Shown here: positions 50,289 through 62,604 of the stretch, piece by piece
Numbering within the stretch: the first letter of the stretch is position 1
How the letters are laid out: each line of letters starts with the position of its first letter
Source: Cepaea nemoralis
Lineage: Eukaryota > Mollusca > Gastropoda > Stylommatophora > Helicidae
Reading direction: 5' to 3'
Assembly: GCA_014155875.1 (NCBI GenBank)
Contig: JACEFZ010026862.1
Coordinates: forward strand, 124,001-188,000
DNA length: 64,000 nucleotides
Program-made: the position numbers and the translations under genes
Notes under the pieces: model-generated
Told to the model about the DNA's origin: nothing
Databases searched by the model: none
The model's input: the letters and a program-made list of their open reading frames with translations, nothing else

Positions 50289-51347
50289 TTATAAAAAGTG
50301 GTCCTTCGTTGTCGCTGTTTTCATCCTGCTTGTAGCAGGTTTCTTGCATGGTTTAGAAGGAGAAGGGGAAAGTCTTCCTTCCTCTTCTCTCATGTCTTTG
50401 TTGCCTGAGGAATTTCTCCTCTCTGCCCTCTGTCTTTTTCTGCCGTAGAGGACGGTTTGGAAATCTTCGTCGTTGGTTTCTTGAGAAATTGTTTTTGCTT
50501 GAGATTCTGCGTCTGTCTCCGTGGTCACCGGTCCACCAGCTACCTCGGCGTCATCTTGGGCTGGCGTTGTCCTCGTCTGGCCTCGTGGTTTCTTTTTGGC
50601 CGGCTGTCTCGGCGACATCTTGTTTTTTGTTGTTCGAAATTGTTTGAGGTTTTCCCCCGAGTGAGGGGAAATCTTCTTGCGATCTTTCAGTTGGTTGTGT
50701 GTTATTGTCTTTCTTCTGCCTCCGGCTCGGGCATTTGTTGGCCCAGTGTGAGTCCAGGCCACAAGTAGGGCATTCGGTGCGACGGACCCACTATTGTGAA
50801 CATAATACGGTGGTCTCCTGTGATTTTCCCAGGAGCTGTAATCTTGGCGTAATGAGGTATTGGTTTTTTTGGGGGTACAAAGAACTCCCCATTTTCCGCC
50901 ACCGTACTTGATGCGGAATACTTCCGCATTTTCGTCACCCATTGTCTGTGTTACGATGAACTTGACTCCCTCTGGAGGAATCGTGTTGGGGAGCCAATGG
51001 ATCGTCACCCGTTCTCGTTCCTTTTCAAAGTGTTCAATCGACACTTCGAGTCCCTCGGTCGGCAGTTTTATCTTTTTGCCATGCAGGCCTTTGTAAACTG
51101 CCACATGGGCAGCTTGGGTCAGATTTACAAACCACCGCGTGGGTGTCTCATATCTGTAGATGTCTGCTACTCCGCCAGCAGGCACCCCGCATGGGCCGAG
51201 CAACGTGCTGGCAATTAAATGGGGCGTGCCTTTGGCCGCCGCGCCAGGTCCGGAAATAGTGAGAGCCAACGTACCTTTTTTATGAAGCGGTGTCCCCTCT
51301 AGAAAACGGTCGATGTCCACAGATTCCATGTTGTTGAATGAAGCCAT
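50289..51347 (-). pseudogene. LINE B ORF1, zinc-knuckle protein with two frameshifts
   Basis: A 352-residue frame is open throughout, but its middle part is out of phase. The N-terminal half (LLGPCGVPAGGVADIYRYET, IHWLPNT, NAEVFRIKYG) is followed, in a different frame near 50.75 kb, by the knuckle CPTCGLDSHWANKC. The C-terminal third (DEDFQTVLYGRKRQR) is back in the first frame. So two compensating small indels are present. Expected role: nucleic-acid-binding partner of ORF2. Confidence 0.8.
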
Positions 51348-51475
51348 GTTTGCTGTTGATGAAGTTCCGGAAATATCACCACAATGAAAAATCTAAAAGG
51401 CGAAAGATTTGTTCGTTTGTGAAGAGAAACCAGAGTCACAAACGCGTTAATCCAATATTGTGAAGCAGAATGCGC

Positions 51476-52360
51476 ACACGACAGACCGTCACAAACATAA
51501 ACAAACAAATCAGACGCTTCATCTTCACCAACACGATACACAGCATTAAACACAAAACTCTCATACAAGACAGGAAACAAGGCGTTATTGGATTACAAGA
51601 CATCCAGACAAAAATACTGTCACTTAGGATTAGTTACATAGGTAAAATCATCAGACACCCAGAACAGAACAGACTAGCACTATACTACATAGGCCACAAC
51701 ATCAAACATCTCACACCTCTTAACAATGCAACTGCACACTACCAGGGAAGACTGCCAACATTCTATCAGACATGCATACAGGCAATAAAAGGACATGAAC
51801 AGTTAATACAGCAAACAACACACACAATATACAAACATTTAGTTAGAGAACAAGCACCATCACTAAGACTTAGGATTAAAAGAGGACACAAATACTTCAT
51901 GACTGACTTCACATGCACCTTTTCAAACCTACACAACAAACACATAACACCAAAAGCTAGAGAGATCACATATAGACTGTTATACAGTATGACCCCCACA
52001 ACACAGGTAGAAGCATACATATCCAAACAATGTCAATTATGTAGAAACAACACACAAGAGACAGAGGAACACATTTATTATACGTGTCCAACAATTACTG
52101 CCACACGCGCAACACTCAAACACCTCATACAAACACACACAGGCAAACAAACCGACATATATAAAGCAATTTTTCTCAATACTATACCAATGACATCTAA
52201 GGACATACATACAAAACTACTTGTAGCACTTTCTTACTACAGACAACTTATATGGACCTGCAGAAACTTTGCCAGATACAAACACCACACATATAACACA
52301 CATCTAGTTTCCTTCATGTACACGCACAAAATATCACAACTCTTTCCAGAGTTGGTATAA
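51476..52360 (+). pseudogene. LINE B ORF2 C-terminal part, inverted copy
   Basis: A 296-residue open frame reading from TVTNINKQIRRFIFTNTIHS to the end of ORF2, including the CQLCRNNTQETEEH finger. It lacks the RT active site. It lies head-to-head with the complete LINE B, only about 20 bases from that element's 5' end. Confidence 0.9.
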
Positions 52361-52803
52361 ATGGTATACCAACTCTGGCAATTTTGGGAATTTTTTTTGG
52401 AAATTTTGGTATACATGAGTGAGAGAAAAAAAAAGGAGAAACTGTGAATGAATGGTGAGTGGATGATTAAATAGATCACATATGGTCAAAAGACCAATGG
52501 AAAATCCCTTATGTAAAGAATAGTGGAAGGATAAATGCTTGTTTTACTTGTTACAAAATGATGGTTTCACCCTTATAGACAAGAAAGAAAAGAAAAAAGG
52601 AGAAAAGAAAATTAAACTCCTCCCATTCCAATGTACTATTTATGGAATGTTTGGCTTTGAATACACTTGTTGTGCTATACTACCACTACTACTAAGATTA
52701 TCACTTTAGTAAATAAACTCACATATTTGTTATACTATTATCATTATTATTATTATTATTATTATTTTATTATTATTGTTTATTAAAATGATTATCATCA
52801 TTA
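51481..52803 (+). repeat. Right arm of 6.5-kb inverted repeat
   Basis: Inverted partner of 46314-47656; the 3.8-kb spacer holds the rest of LINE B. Confidence 0.9.
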
Positions 52804-53710
52804 TTATTATGACTATCTTTATTCTACCTTTACTATCCTTAGTAATTTTAATGTTATAAGTATCATTGATATCATCATTATCATTTTACAATTTTCATCC
52901 CCCCCCCCTTGTGCTTACAGTTTGTTTGCCTTTGCTACTAACCCCACTGGTTGGTTCAAACTTTTGTCCTGCCTGTGCCATCATTACTAGTGTGGTCAGG
53001 AGAGCATTGAAGGAATTGAACAATTAGTGGGAGGGTAGCGCGGGAAACAAAAATGTAAGGATTTCCCTTTCGCTTAGTCACCCCCTTTGAATCATGTGAG
53101 TGAGTGTTAAATGAATGAATAAATATAAAAACACATATGGTTATCAAACCAAAAATACTGTAAAAACTCATGCAAATACAAATATTTGGTTAATTTTCAA
53201 TTTAAAAAAAAAAGAAAGAGAGAGCAAAGAGGGAAATATGAATGAACCCCTACATTTAGGAAAAAAAAAAAAAAAACAAGGAGGAAAATATAACCCACTC
53301 CTTTACTCCAAGTATTATTAAACACTGCAGTTTGCATGTGTATGTACCTGCTAGGCTATATTTAACACCATTACAAAGAAAATCATCCTAGCAAATGGAA
53401 TCACATATTGTAAATATGTTATAATTTTCATAACTATTATCACCATTGCTGTTTTTTTTAAATAATTGCTGTCATTACCCCCAGTATGTCTCTTCTTGTC
53501 ATTACTACTATTGCCATCATTAGTAATAAAACAAAAACCCCTTTCCCATGTACCCCCCTCCCCTCGCTCATGGTTGTTGTTGCCTTTGCTGGTACCCACA
53601 CCGGTTTGGTTCAAATGGGAACCAAACTGGTGAGAGGGTGGCAAGGGAAACAAAGATGTAAAGATTGAAAAATTTGTGCTAATACTGATGCTTGTTTACT
53701 TTCTACAATA

Positions 53711-53746
<36 letters not shown>

Positions 53747-55155
53747 AGGGAAAAAAATGAATGAACCCTTACAAATAAGACCAAAAGGAAAAAAAAAGAA
53801 ACAAGGAGAAAAAGATAACCAACTCCTTTTAATTTTACTATTATTGAACATGCATGTTACAAGTAAATATATTAAAAAAAAAAAAAAATATAAGCAAGGA
53901 GAAACAAAAAAGATTATCAACTCCTTTTTACACCTACTATATTATTAAACAGTGCAGGATGCAATTGTTATTGTATGTACCAGCCATAATTTAACACCAT
54001 TTCTAAGAAAACCATTTTAGCAAATGGAATCACAGTTTTTGGAAAATGTGATCATTATCAAAACAAATCCTACCATTGTGTTTTATTAACATTAGCATCG
54101 CTGTCATCACCCTTAGTAGTTTTTATTCCTTGTCATTATTATTATAAGATGTATTTCATGTAAACACCATTCCTAAGGTAATCAATTTAGCACATAAAAT
54201 CACATGTTAAAACTATTATTTATTATCATTGAGTCTATGAGTCTATCACTGGTCTCCGCACTGTTGTTTATTCCTTGTCACTATGATATTTATTTATGTA
54301 TTTGGTTGTTACTTTGCATTATTATCATTGTAATCACTATTAATATATATGGCTTTGTAAACGCGTATACAAACACATCCCCCTCTGCCACCCTTTTGAT
54401 ACTGTGATTGTTGTCTCTGCTGCCACCCTCACCGTTTTGTTTCAGTTCTGCACCGCCATGTTTATCATCACCAAGGGTGATGGTACTTGGTAGGAGTTTT
54501 TGGAGCTGACAGGAGAGCGGGGCGGCAGGGGAAAAATAACAGCCCGCTACCATCACGCTTTTGATTTAAAATATTTCCTTACAACAATGTCAATGGAGAA
54601 ATGTTTAAATGTATAAAATATTTGAAATTTTTGCGCATATGTCACCTACACGCCCACATGCAACGCTCTGTAAAAACACGCACACAAATACTGAACACAC
54701 AGTACGCATGTAACAACACAAACAATACAAATGCAAGCAACTACCACTCCTGCATTGTAAACTAGGATACTCCTTGACAACCCCCCCCCTTCCCCCCCCC
54801 CCCCCACCTTTTCGATACTGTTGGTTTTGATGCTGCTGCTGCCTTCACCGGTCGGTTCTAACAAGTTTTACTGCCATTTTCCCTCATTACCAAGTGGTGA
54901 TGATGGTATTGGTGGGGTTGGAGCTGACAGGTGAAAGGTTGGCAGAGGGAAAATAATGGTATACTACCGTCTTGTTGTTGTTTGTACTCGTTTTTCGTTA
55001 CCCCCCATTTCAAATGTAAAATAGGTTGAAACAAATGTTGTAAAAATTTGCGCATATGTCACCTACACTTCCACATGCAACGCTCTGTAACAACACGAAC
55101 AATACAAATGCAAATGTTTCTTAACACTCAATAAAAGTTTAAAAAAAAAAAATAC
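52361..55155 (+). repeat. LINE B 3' UTR, chain unit 1
   Basis: Directly downstream of the ORF2 C-terminus, so this defines the full LINE B 3' UTR (about 2.8 kb). Ends ACTCAATAAAAGTTT, poly(A), TACATTACTTTTAG. Confidence 0.8.
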
Positions 55156-57090
55156 ATTACTTTTAGCAAATTTGTTTATGCAAATACAAATGATTGAGGG
55201 AATGAGGGGGGAAAAACCCAACTCCTTGTACTACAACTATTATTAACAACTATATTTGGCTTGTGTATGTACACTGCTATGCTATGTTAACACCATTCCA
55301 AAGAAAATCATCCTAGCAAATGGAAACCACAATTTGCAAAACGTTTATCATTTTCATAGCCATTATTACCATTGCTAGTTTTTTATATAGGCTATTATTA
55401 CCCTCAGTATGTCTCTTCTTGTCATTATTATTATTGTCATCATTAGTAATAAACAAAATCCCTTTCCCATGTGCCCCCCCCCATCCCCTTGCTCATGGTT
55501 TGTTGCTGCCTTTGCTGATACCCACACCGGTTTGGTTCAAATATCTATCCTGCCTTTACCATCATTGCCCAGAGAGGAGTGGTAGGGCATTGGTGGAGTG
55601 GAACCAAATTGGTGAGAGGGTGGCAAGGGAAACACAAATGTAAAGATTGGAAAATTTTATGCAAATACTGATGCTTGTTTTACTTTTTACAATAAGTTTA
55701 AAAAAAAATAAAAGGAAGGAAAAAAAATGAATGAACCCTTACAAATAAGACCAAAAATAAGCAAGGAGAAAAAGATAACCAACTCCTTTTACTTACTGCT
55801 ACTATTATTTAACATTGCATGTAGCAAGAATATGTATTAAAAAAAAAAAAATAAAAAAATAAAAATAAGCAAGGAGAAAAAAAAAGATAACCAAATCCTT
55901 TTTACACCTACTATATTATTAAAGGGTGCAGGATGAAATTGTTATTGTATGTACCTGCCAAAATTTAACACAATTTCTAAGAAAATCCTTTTAGCAAATG
56001 GAATCACATGTTTGGAAAATGTGATCATTATCATAACAAATTTTATCATTGTGATTATTAGCATTGCTGTTATCACCCTTAGTAGTTTTTATTCCTAGTA
56101 ATTATTATTATAAGATGTATTTCATGTAAACACCATTCCTAAGAAAATCATTTTAACACATGAAATCACATGTTTAACTAGTAGTATTATTATCATTGCT
56201 GTTATCATCATTGCCTTAATTTTATCACCCTTAGCAGTTTTATTCCTTGTCATTATAATATTATTCATGTATTTGGATGTTATTTGCATTATTATCATTG
56301 TAATCATTATTAATATCACATCCCCCTTTCCCACCTTTTGATACTGTGATTGTTATTACTGCTGCCGCGCTCACCGTTTTGTTTCAGTTCTGCACCGCCA
56401 TGTTTATCATCACCGAGGGTGATGGTACTTGGTAGGAGTTTTTGGAGCTGACAGGAGAGCGGGGCGGCAGGGGAAAATAATAACAGCCCGCTACCATCAC
56501 GCTTTTGATTTAAAATATTTCCTTACAACAATGTCAATGGAGAAATGTTTAAATGTAAAAAATATTTGAAATTTTTGCGCATATGTCACCTACACGCCCA
56601 CATGCAACGCTCTGTAAAAACACGCACACAAATACTGAACACACAGTACGCATGTAACAACACAAACAATACAAATGCAACAACTACCCCTCCTGCATTG
56701 TAAACTAGGATACTCCTTGACAACCCCCCCCCCCCCTTCCCCCCCCACCTTTTCGATACTGTTCGTTTTGATGCTGCTGCTGCCTTCACCGGTCGGTTTT
56801 AACAAGGTTTACTGCCCTTGTCCTCATTACCAAGGTGGTGATGATGGTATTGGTGGGGTTGGAGCTGACAGGTGAAAGGGTGGCAGAGGGAAAAAATGGT
56901 ATACTAGCGTCTTGTTGTTGTTTGTACTCGTTTTCCGTTACCCTTCATTTCAAATGTAAAAATGTTGAAATAAATGTTGTAAAAATTTGCGCATATGTCA
57001 CCTACACTTCCACATGCAACGCTCTGTAACAACACGAACAATACAAATGCAAAGTTTTCTTTAACACTCAATAAAAGTTTAAAAAAAAAC
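55156..57090 (+). repeat. LINE B 3' UTR, chain unit 2 (5'-truncated)
   Basis: Restarts within the UTR (TTTGTTTATGCAAATAC) right after the TACATTACTT junction and repeats the later blocks through AATAAAAG and an A-rich end, followed by ACATTACTTTTAGG. Confidence 0.8.
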
Positions 57091-57735
57091 AACAACATTA
57101 CTTTTAGGTTTATTCTTCGTCATTATATTATAGATGTATTTCATGTAAACACCATTCCTAAGAAAATCATTTTAGCAAATGGAATCACGTGTTTTAACTA
57201 TTATTATCATTGCTGTTATTATCATTGCTGTTAAATGTTATTGTTTTATCACCCTTAGCAGTTTTATTCTTTGTCATTATTATTATTGATGTATTTGGTT
57301 GTTATTTGCATTATTATCATTGTAAACATTATTAATATATATGGCTTTGTAAACCCGTATACTGTCACATCCCCCTTTCCCACCTTTTTGATACTGTGAT
57401 TGTTGTTTTCTGCTGCCATCCTCACCGGTTGTTTCTGCACCGCCATGTTCATCATCACGGAGGGGTGGTGATGGTATTTGGTAGGAGTTTTGGAGCTGAC
57501 AGGAGAGCGAGGCGGCAGGGGAAATAATAACGACGCACTACCATCACACGTTTGTTTTAAAATATTCCCTTACAACAATGTCAATGAAGAAATGTTCAAA
57601 TGTATAAAATGTTGGAAAATGTTGCGCCTATGTCACCTACACGTCCACATGCAACGCCCTGTAAAAACACGAACAACACATTTTGCAACGATTTTAACAC
57701 TCAATAAAAGTTTTAAAAAAAAAAAAAGTACTTCT
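57091..57735 (+). repeat. LINE B 3' UTR, chain unit 3 (5'-truncated)
   Basis: Contains only the last blocks of the UTR and ends ACTCAATAAAAGTTTT, poly(A), GTACTTCTTTTG. Confidence 0.8.
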
Positions 57736-57789
57736 TTTGAGCTATCCAAAGACCTCACTTGAGCATCACTTAAACACATTTCAATGAGA

Positions 57790-58210
57790 ATTTTGATGGC
57801 TCTCCTCCGCGGAGAGCAAAGGATAATATACGGGGTTGGGGCCTATTCCATGGCGCCGCTCACACATCGGCCTACCCCTACACATACACACACACACACA
57901 CCTACTACACTGGGACTCGACCCAGGTCCCGGGTGACTAGTTGGTCTACTTATCTATATAAATAATCCACATGCACGGGGCTTGCCTCGCTGTCTTTGAA
58001 TGGTCTCGAAAGCGATCGGGGGAAGCGGAGGCGGCCGGCAAGGGCACCTGTGGGCGGGGCGGTCGGTAGAGGGTACCCAGGGACCGGAAGTAGTCATCAC
58101 GACAACCGGAAGTGGTCATCCAAGAAAATAACCGCCAAAATTAAAAAATGCGGTCCCCGAAGTACTCAGTTTGGTGACGTCAGAGCGTAGGATCATGACT
58201 TTTGTATAGT
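57790..58210 (-). repeat. SINE-like repeat, copy 4
   Basis: Matches the 20.1-kb copy over the CA stretch, the B-box region (TGGGACTCGACCCAGG on the plus strand), CTAGTTGGTCTACTTATC and CCGGAAGT blocks, with more divergence. Confidence 0.55.
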
Positions 58211-58914
58211 AAAATATGATGTCGCTATGAAGGACACGTGTCCTAAAATACGAAGTCATTACCTCCCCCCTTACTACTACTACTACTTACTTACTACTAC
58301 GTTGATAAGAAGGATACTACACTATGTCGTGGTGATAGATCACGCTCTTACCATGTGAATACATCAAGGTCAGACATTTCCAGACAATATTCACCTCAGT
58401 CAGGAGTCTTCACCAGCAGATATCGTGTATATAACACCCACCATTCGCCGTCTAGATGTCCCGATCTCAATGAACACCGTTCAGGTCGCAAAGTGCCAAG
58501 TCTCTAATGGTAAGATGGGTTGTTTTTTTTTTTTTAAATAAAATCTTTCACATTTTCGGCTTGCATCTCCAAGTAGGCATACAGTTAACCTAACAATACT
58601 AGTATAATAAAGAGATATATGGTGCTAATCACATATAACTGGAGTATCTGGTCTGCTGGCTGCAACACCAATAAACACACCCACAGGGCTGATCCATCAA
58701 CCCTGCATACAGAAAGTAGTGTCCTTAGTACCGATAATGTCCCACGACGACCGCCTCGAGCACTGATTTTTGCATTTCCCAATAGCAACTAATGATACAA
58801 CTGAGACACGAGTGTAATGTCTCAGTAGGTCAAAAACAGTGGTAATGGAAGAAACCAACGTGGAAACTAACTCACAAAATACCCCAGAAGGGAAAGAAAA
58901 TTCGTTCTTGGTGC
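58211..58914. other. No recognised gene upstream of the Polinton-like genes
   Basis: A short open stretch (about 58300-58507) and a T-run at 58527-58538. Promoter or upstream viral sequence could lie here but I see no motif. Confidence 0.3.
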
Positions 58915-59100
58915 ATGTGTGGTCGGCGAGTGCCGCGACTAGAGATTGTCTTCTTCTGTCAACTGGTCGTTATATACACAGTCATTGGCGTATCACTATT
59001 TAATCTGTCTCGAGACAACGTCAAAGCGGTTGAGGGCAAGTTGTGGATCGCTCTTCTAAGCAGCTGTCTGGGTTACATGCTACCAAACCCTAAAATATGA
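58915..59100 (+). CDS. Small membrane protein, Polinton/adintovirus-like
   Basis: 61 residues with one hydrophobic segment (LEIVFFCQLVVIYTVIGVSL, about residues 9-28) and an ending SSCLGYMLPNPK. I recall similar small proteins beside penton-like genes in Polinton/adintovirus-type elements, but I cannot search here. Its stop overlaps the next start by four bases (ATGA), a compact layout typical of DNA viruses, not of host genes. Confidence 0.5.
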   Translation: MCGRRVPRLEIVFFCQLVVIYTVIGVSLFNLSRDNVKAVEGKLWIALLSSCLGYMLPNPKI

Positions 59101-59825
59101 GCTTCTACCTGTCATTACCGAGTAATGCTTCGCCGAACATATTTCCCAAGAACTCACCAGGTCACTATTTCGTCAAGTTACCGCAGACTATAGAGGTGAG
59201 TCAATATTTTGAAGTGGGTTTGGCCGAAATTCAATTTCCTAACTACTTCTGCAATGTGCTAGAGAATGAAGTATGGCTAAGATACATCCCACCCAATGGT
59301 AGAGTGATAAGAAAGGTGTGTCCCTCAGGCCTGTACAGTTCACCAGACGCGTTTATAGCTGCACTGAATAGCCTAATGAAAGATCGGAAGGTGGACGATC
59401 AACTCTGTGTTCTATTCCATTTCGACAATGCATCAAAGAAAGTCATCGTGAAAATATTCGAACCCGAGGCCACTATTACATTTAGTGAGAAGTTACAAGA
59501 GATACTAGATACAATTGAAGGTGAAGGGTCGATAGACCTGAATAATGACCTGCGAAATGTCTACGTATACTGCGATCTCATTGCGACAAGACCAGTTGGA
59601 GACGTCATGGTCCCACTACTAAGGATAGTTCCTATCATGAAGCAGCGATCGACCTCAGTATTTCGCGCCTACGACAAACCTCACTACATACCGCTGAATT
59701 GTTACGCCTTCGATACGGTGGAAATACTTCTAACCACTGATACGGGTACAAAGGTCGCATTCACTACCGGGACTTCACTGCTGACGTTACATTTTCGAGT
59801 TCGGAAGAGATCAGACCTCGAATAA
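59097..59825 (+). CDS. Penton/minor-capsid-like protein, Polinton/adintovirus-like
   Basis: An intact 242-residue frame with no LINE or LTR similarity. The N-terminus MSFYLSLPSNAS followed by a VGLAEIQFPNY block resembles a family I associate with the penton-like capsid protein of Polinton/Maverick and adintovirus elements (reported around PolB, integrase and hexon genes). It would form capsid vertices. None of the other hallmark genes is in the window. The frame is undamaged among heavily decayed neighbours. The assignment rests on remembered family resemblance, not on a search. Confidence 0.5.
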   Translation: MSFYLSLPSNASPNIFPKNSPGHYFVKLPQTIEVSQYFEVGLAEIQFPNYFCNVLENEVWLRYIPPNGRVIRKVCPSGLYSSPDAFIAALNSLMKDRKVDDQLCVLFHFDNASKKVIVKIFEPEATITFSEKLQEILDTIEGEGSIDLNNDLRNVYVYCDLIATRPVGDVMVPLLRIVPIMKQRSTSVFRAYDKPHYIPLNCYAFDTVEILLTTDTGTKVAFTTGTSLLTLHFRVRKRSDLE

Positions 59826-59892
59826 TGGTGAAATACGGGGCACTACATCGAAACCCCAGACTATCCGAAGACATGATGTGCCCGACACTCAG

Positions 59893-60033
59893 ATGATTGA
59901 TGCCTCGGGTATCTACAAGACTCAGATATCAGCCCACCAAGCAGGAGACCAGTTTTATGATTACATGCTAAGTGACATGTACATACCAGGCTACCAACCG
60001 AAAAAACCAATCTACTCAGACAATGGCGTGTAG
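59893..60033 (+). CDS. Short ORF downstream of the penton-like gene
   Basis: 46 codons from ATG 59893. The same frame is open upstream into the end of the penton-like gene (from about 59795), so it may be the start of a third overlapping viral gene or a truncated one. Rich in Tyr and Pro, no known motif. An AATAAA lies about 45 bases after its stop. Confidence 0.35.
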   Translation: MIDASGIYKTQISAHQAGDQFYDYMLSDMYIPGYQPKKPIYSDNGV

Positions 60034-60254
60034 AAATCCAGAAACAACATACAATGTGTATAGCTTTGTACGTGAAAATAAAATGTTGTGATGATACTAT
60101 ATATATATACCACCGCACACCACAGCATCCATTTCGTATAATGACATTATGCATTTTTATTCTTGAAAAAAAATGGACTGAAATACTGTAAAATATACTT
60201 GAAATACTGTAACATAAACAGGCATATATTATTTAAAAAAAAACAAAAAAAATA

Positions 60255-62530
60255 CATTACTTTTCGGTGGGAGCATGGTGAGGGAAACAAAAATGTAAAG
60301 ATTTCCCTTTTCCTTGTATTCAGTATTTACCTTATTATCCTTAGTATCATTAATGTTACAAGTAACATTGATATCATCATTATTAATTTACAACTTCATC
60401 TCCCCTGTGCCCCCTTTACTTATGGTTTGTTGCCTTTGCTACTACCCCCACTGGTTGGTTCAAACATTTATCCTGCCTGTGCTATCATTACCAGGGTGGT
60501 CATAAGAGCATTGGTGGAGTGGAACAATTGGTGGGAGGGTAGCGCGGGAAACAAAAATGTAAAGATTATCCCTTTCTCCTTGTCACCCCCTTTGAATCAT
60601 GTGAGTGAGTGTTGAATGAATGAATACAAAATCACATATGGTTAACAAACCAATGATACTGTAAAAATGTTTGTAAATACAAATGCTTGGGGAAATGAGG
60701 GGAAAAAAAGCAACAACTCCTTTTACTCCAACTATTATTAAAAACTGCAGTTTGCTTTTGTATGTACCTGCTATGCTATGTTAACACCATTCCAAAGAAA
60801 ATCATCCTAGCAAATGGAATCACAATTTGTAAAAAGGTTATCATTTTCATAACTATTATTACCATTGCTGGTTTTTATATTGGCTGTTATAACCTTCAGT
60901 ATGTCTCTTCTTGTCATTATTATTATTGTCATCATTAGTAATAAAACAAAAACCCTTTTCCCATGTGCCCCCCCCCCCCCTCAGCTCATGGCTGTTGTTG
61001 CCTTTTCTGATACACACACCCGTTTGGTTTAAATATTTATCCTGCCTTTACCATCATTGCCCAGTGAGTGGTGATGATGGCATTGGTGGAGTGGAACCAA
61101 CTGGTGAGAGGATGGCAAGGGAAACAAAAATGTAAAGATTTCCCCTTTTCCTTGTTTAACCCCCATTCACATGTAAATGTGTTCAAGGAATGGAATATGC
61201 TAATGGATAAATTTCCTATGTTGTAAACACAAAATATCACAGATATCTCCAGAGTAAACACAAGTACTCTTCTTTCTGATTTTAAAATTTAGTACACATG
61301 AGTGCGAAGAAGAAACAAGAAGATGTGAGTGAATAATGAATGAATGAATACAACACCACTTATGTTTACCAAACCAATGAGATTGTAAAACTTTGTGCAA
61401 ATACAGATGCTTGTTTACTTTTTACCAAAAAAAAAAAAAAAAGGAAGGGAAAAAATTGAATGAACCCTTACAAATAAGACCAAAAAGAAAAAAATAAGCA
61501 AGGAGAAAAAGATAACCAACTCCTTTTACTTCTACTATTATTGAACATTGCTTGTTGCAATTATATGTACCTGCTATGCTATGCTAACACCATTCCTAGG
61601 AAAATCATTCTAGCAAATGGAATCACAGTTTTGGAAAGTGGGATCATTATTATAACTATTATTATCATTGCTGTTACTATCAGTACTGTTATCACCCTTA
61701 GTAGGTAAATGTTGGTCATCATTATTATTGATGTATTTGGTTTATTTGCATTATTATTATAGTTACCTTTATTAATATATAACCTCATCTCCCATGTGAC
61801 CCCCCCCCCCTTCCTTGCTCATAGTTTGTTTGTTGCCTTTGCTGACACCCTCACCTTTTGGTTCCAAAAATTGTCCTGCCTTCACCATCATTACCCATTA
61901 GTGTGGTGGGTCAAATGGGTGAGAGTGGGACAATGGAAACAAAAATGGAAAGTTTTATCCTTCTCCCTATCTACTCCCCTTCACATGTAAATATGCCCAA
62001 TGAATAAAATATGCACACGTCACATACACGCCCACATGCAACGCTCCGTAAACACACCTACACAAATACTAAATACACAGAACGCATGTAACAACACAAA
62101 CATTATAAATGCAACCACTACCCTTTCTGCCTTGTAAACCCCGATACTGTTTACACCTCCCAATCCCACCATCTTGATACTGTTTGTTTGTTGATGCTGC
62201 TGCCGCCATCTCCGATCGGTTCAGACATTTTATACTGCCAGTTTCATCATTACCGAGTGGTGGTGATGAAATTGGAGGTTTTAGAGCCGACAGGAGAGGG
62301 AGACGGCAGGGGAAATAATATCGGTGCACTATCATCATGCTGTTGTTTCAGTAAGGGGTTACCCTACAACAAATTCAATGTAGAAATGTTAAAATGTATA
62401 AAATATTTGTATTTTTTGCGCATATGTCACCTACACGCCCACATGCAACGCTCTGTAAAAACACAAACAATACACTTTGCAACGATTTTAACACTCAATA
62501 AAAGATGCTTTTTAAAAAAAAATACATTAT
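60255..62530 (+). repeat. LINE B 3' UTR, 5'-truncated copy
   Basis: Begins after AAAAAAATACATTACTTTTCGG and follows the block order of 30.8-34.7 kb (inverse strand) without the nested LINE-ORF1 insert. Ends AATAAAAGATGC, poly(A), TACATTATTGTG. Confidence 0.8.
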
Positions 62531-62535
62531 TGTGA

Positions 62536-62604
62536 GGTTGTGATAGTCACATTATTGTCCGGCCTGTAAAAGGCCAAAGAAGAAAAAAAATACATTACTT
62601 TTTA
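62536..62604 (+). other. Short A-tailed unit
   Basis: Same 50-60 base unit as 30756-30820, with GGCCTGTAAAAGGCC, between two TACATTA junctions. Confidence 0.5.

Larger units (their letters stand above)
46255..51475 (-). mobile_element. LINE B (Tx1/L1-like), nearly full length
   Basis: Minus-strand order: short 5' UTR (about 51348-51475), ORF1 (51347-50289), ORF2 (about 50135-46779), and a shortened 3' UTR that goes through poly(A)-TACATTATTAC at about 46300 and ends ACTCAATAAAAG with poly(A) at about 46255. A few indels break the frames but the element is otherwise complete. Confidence 0.87.
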
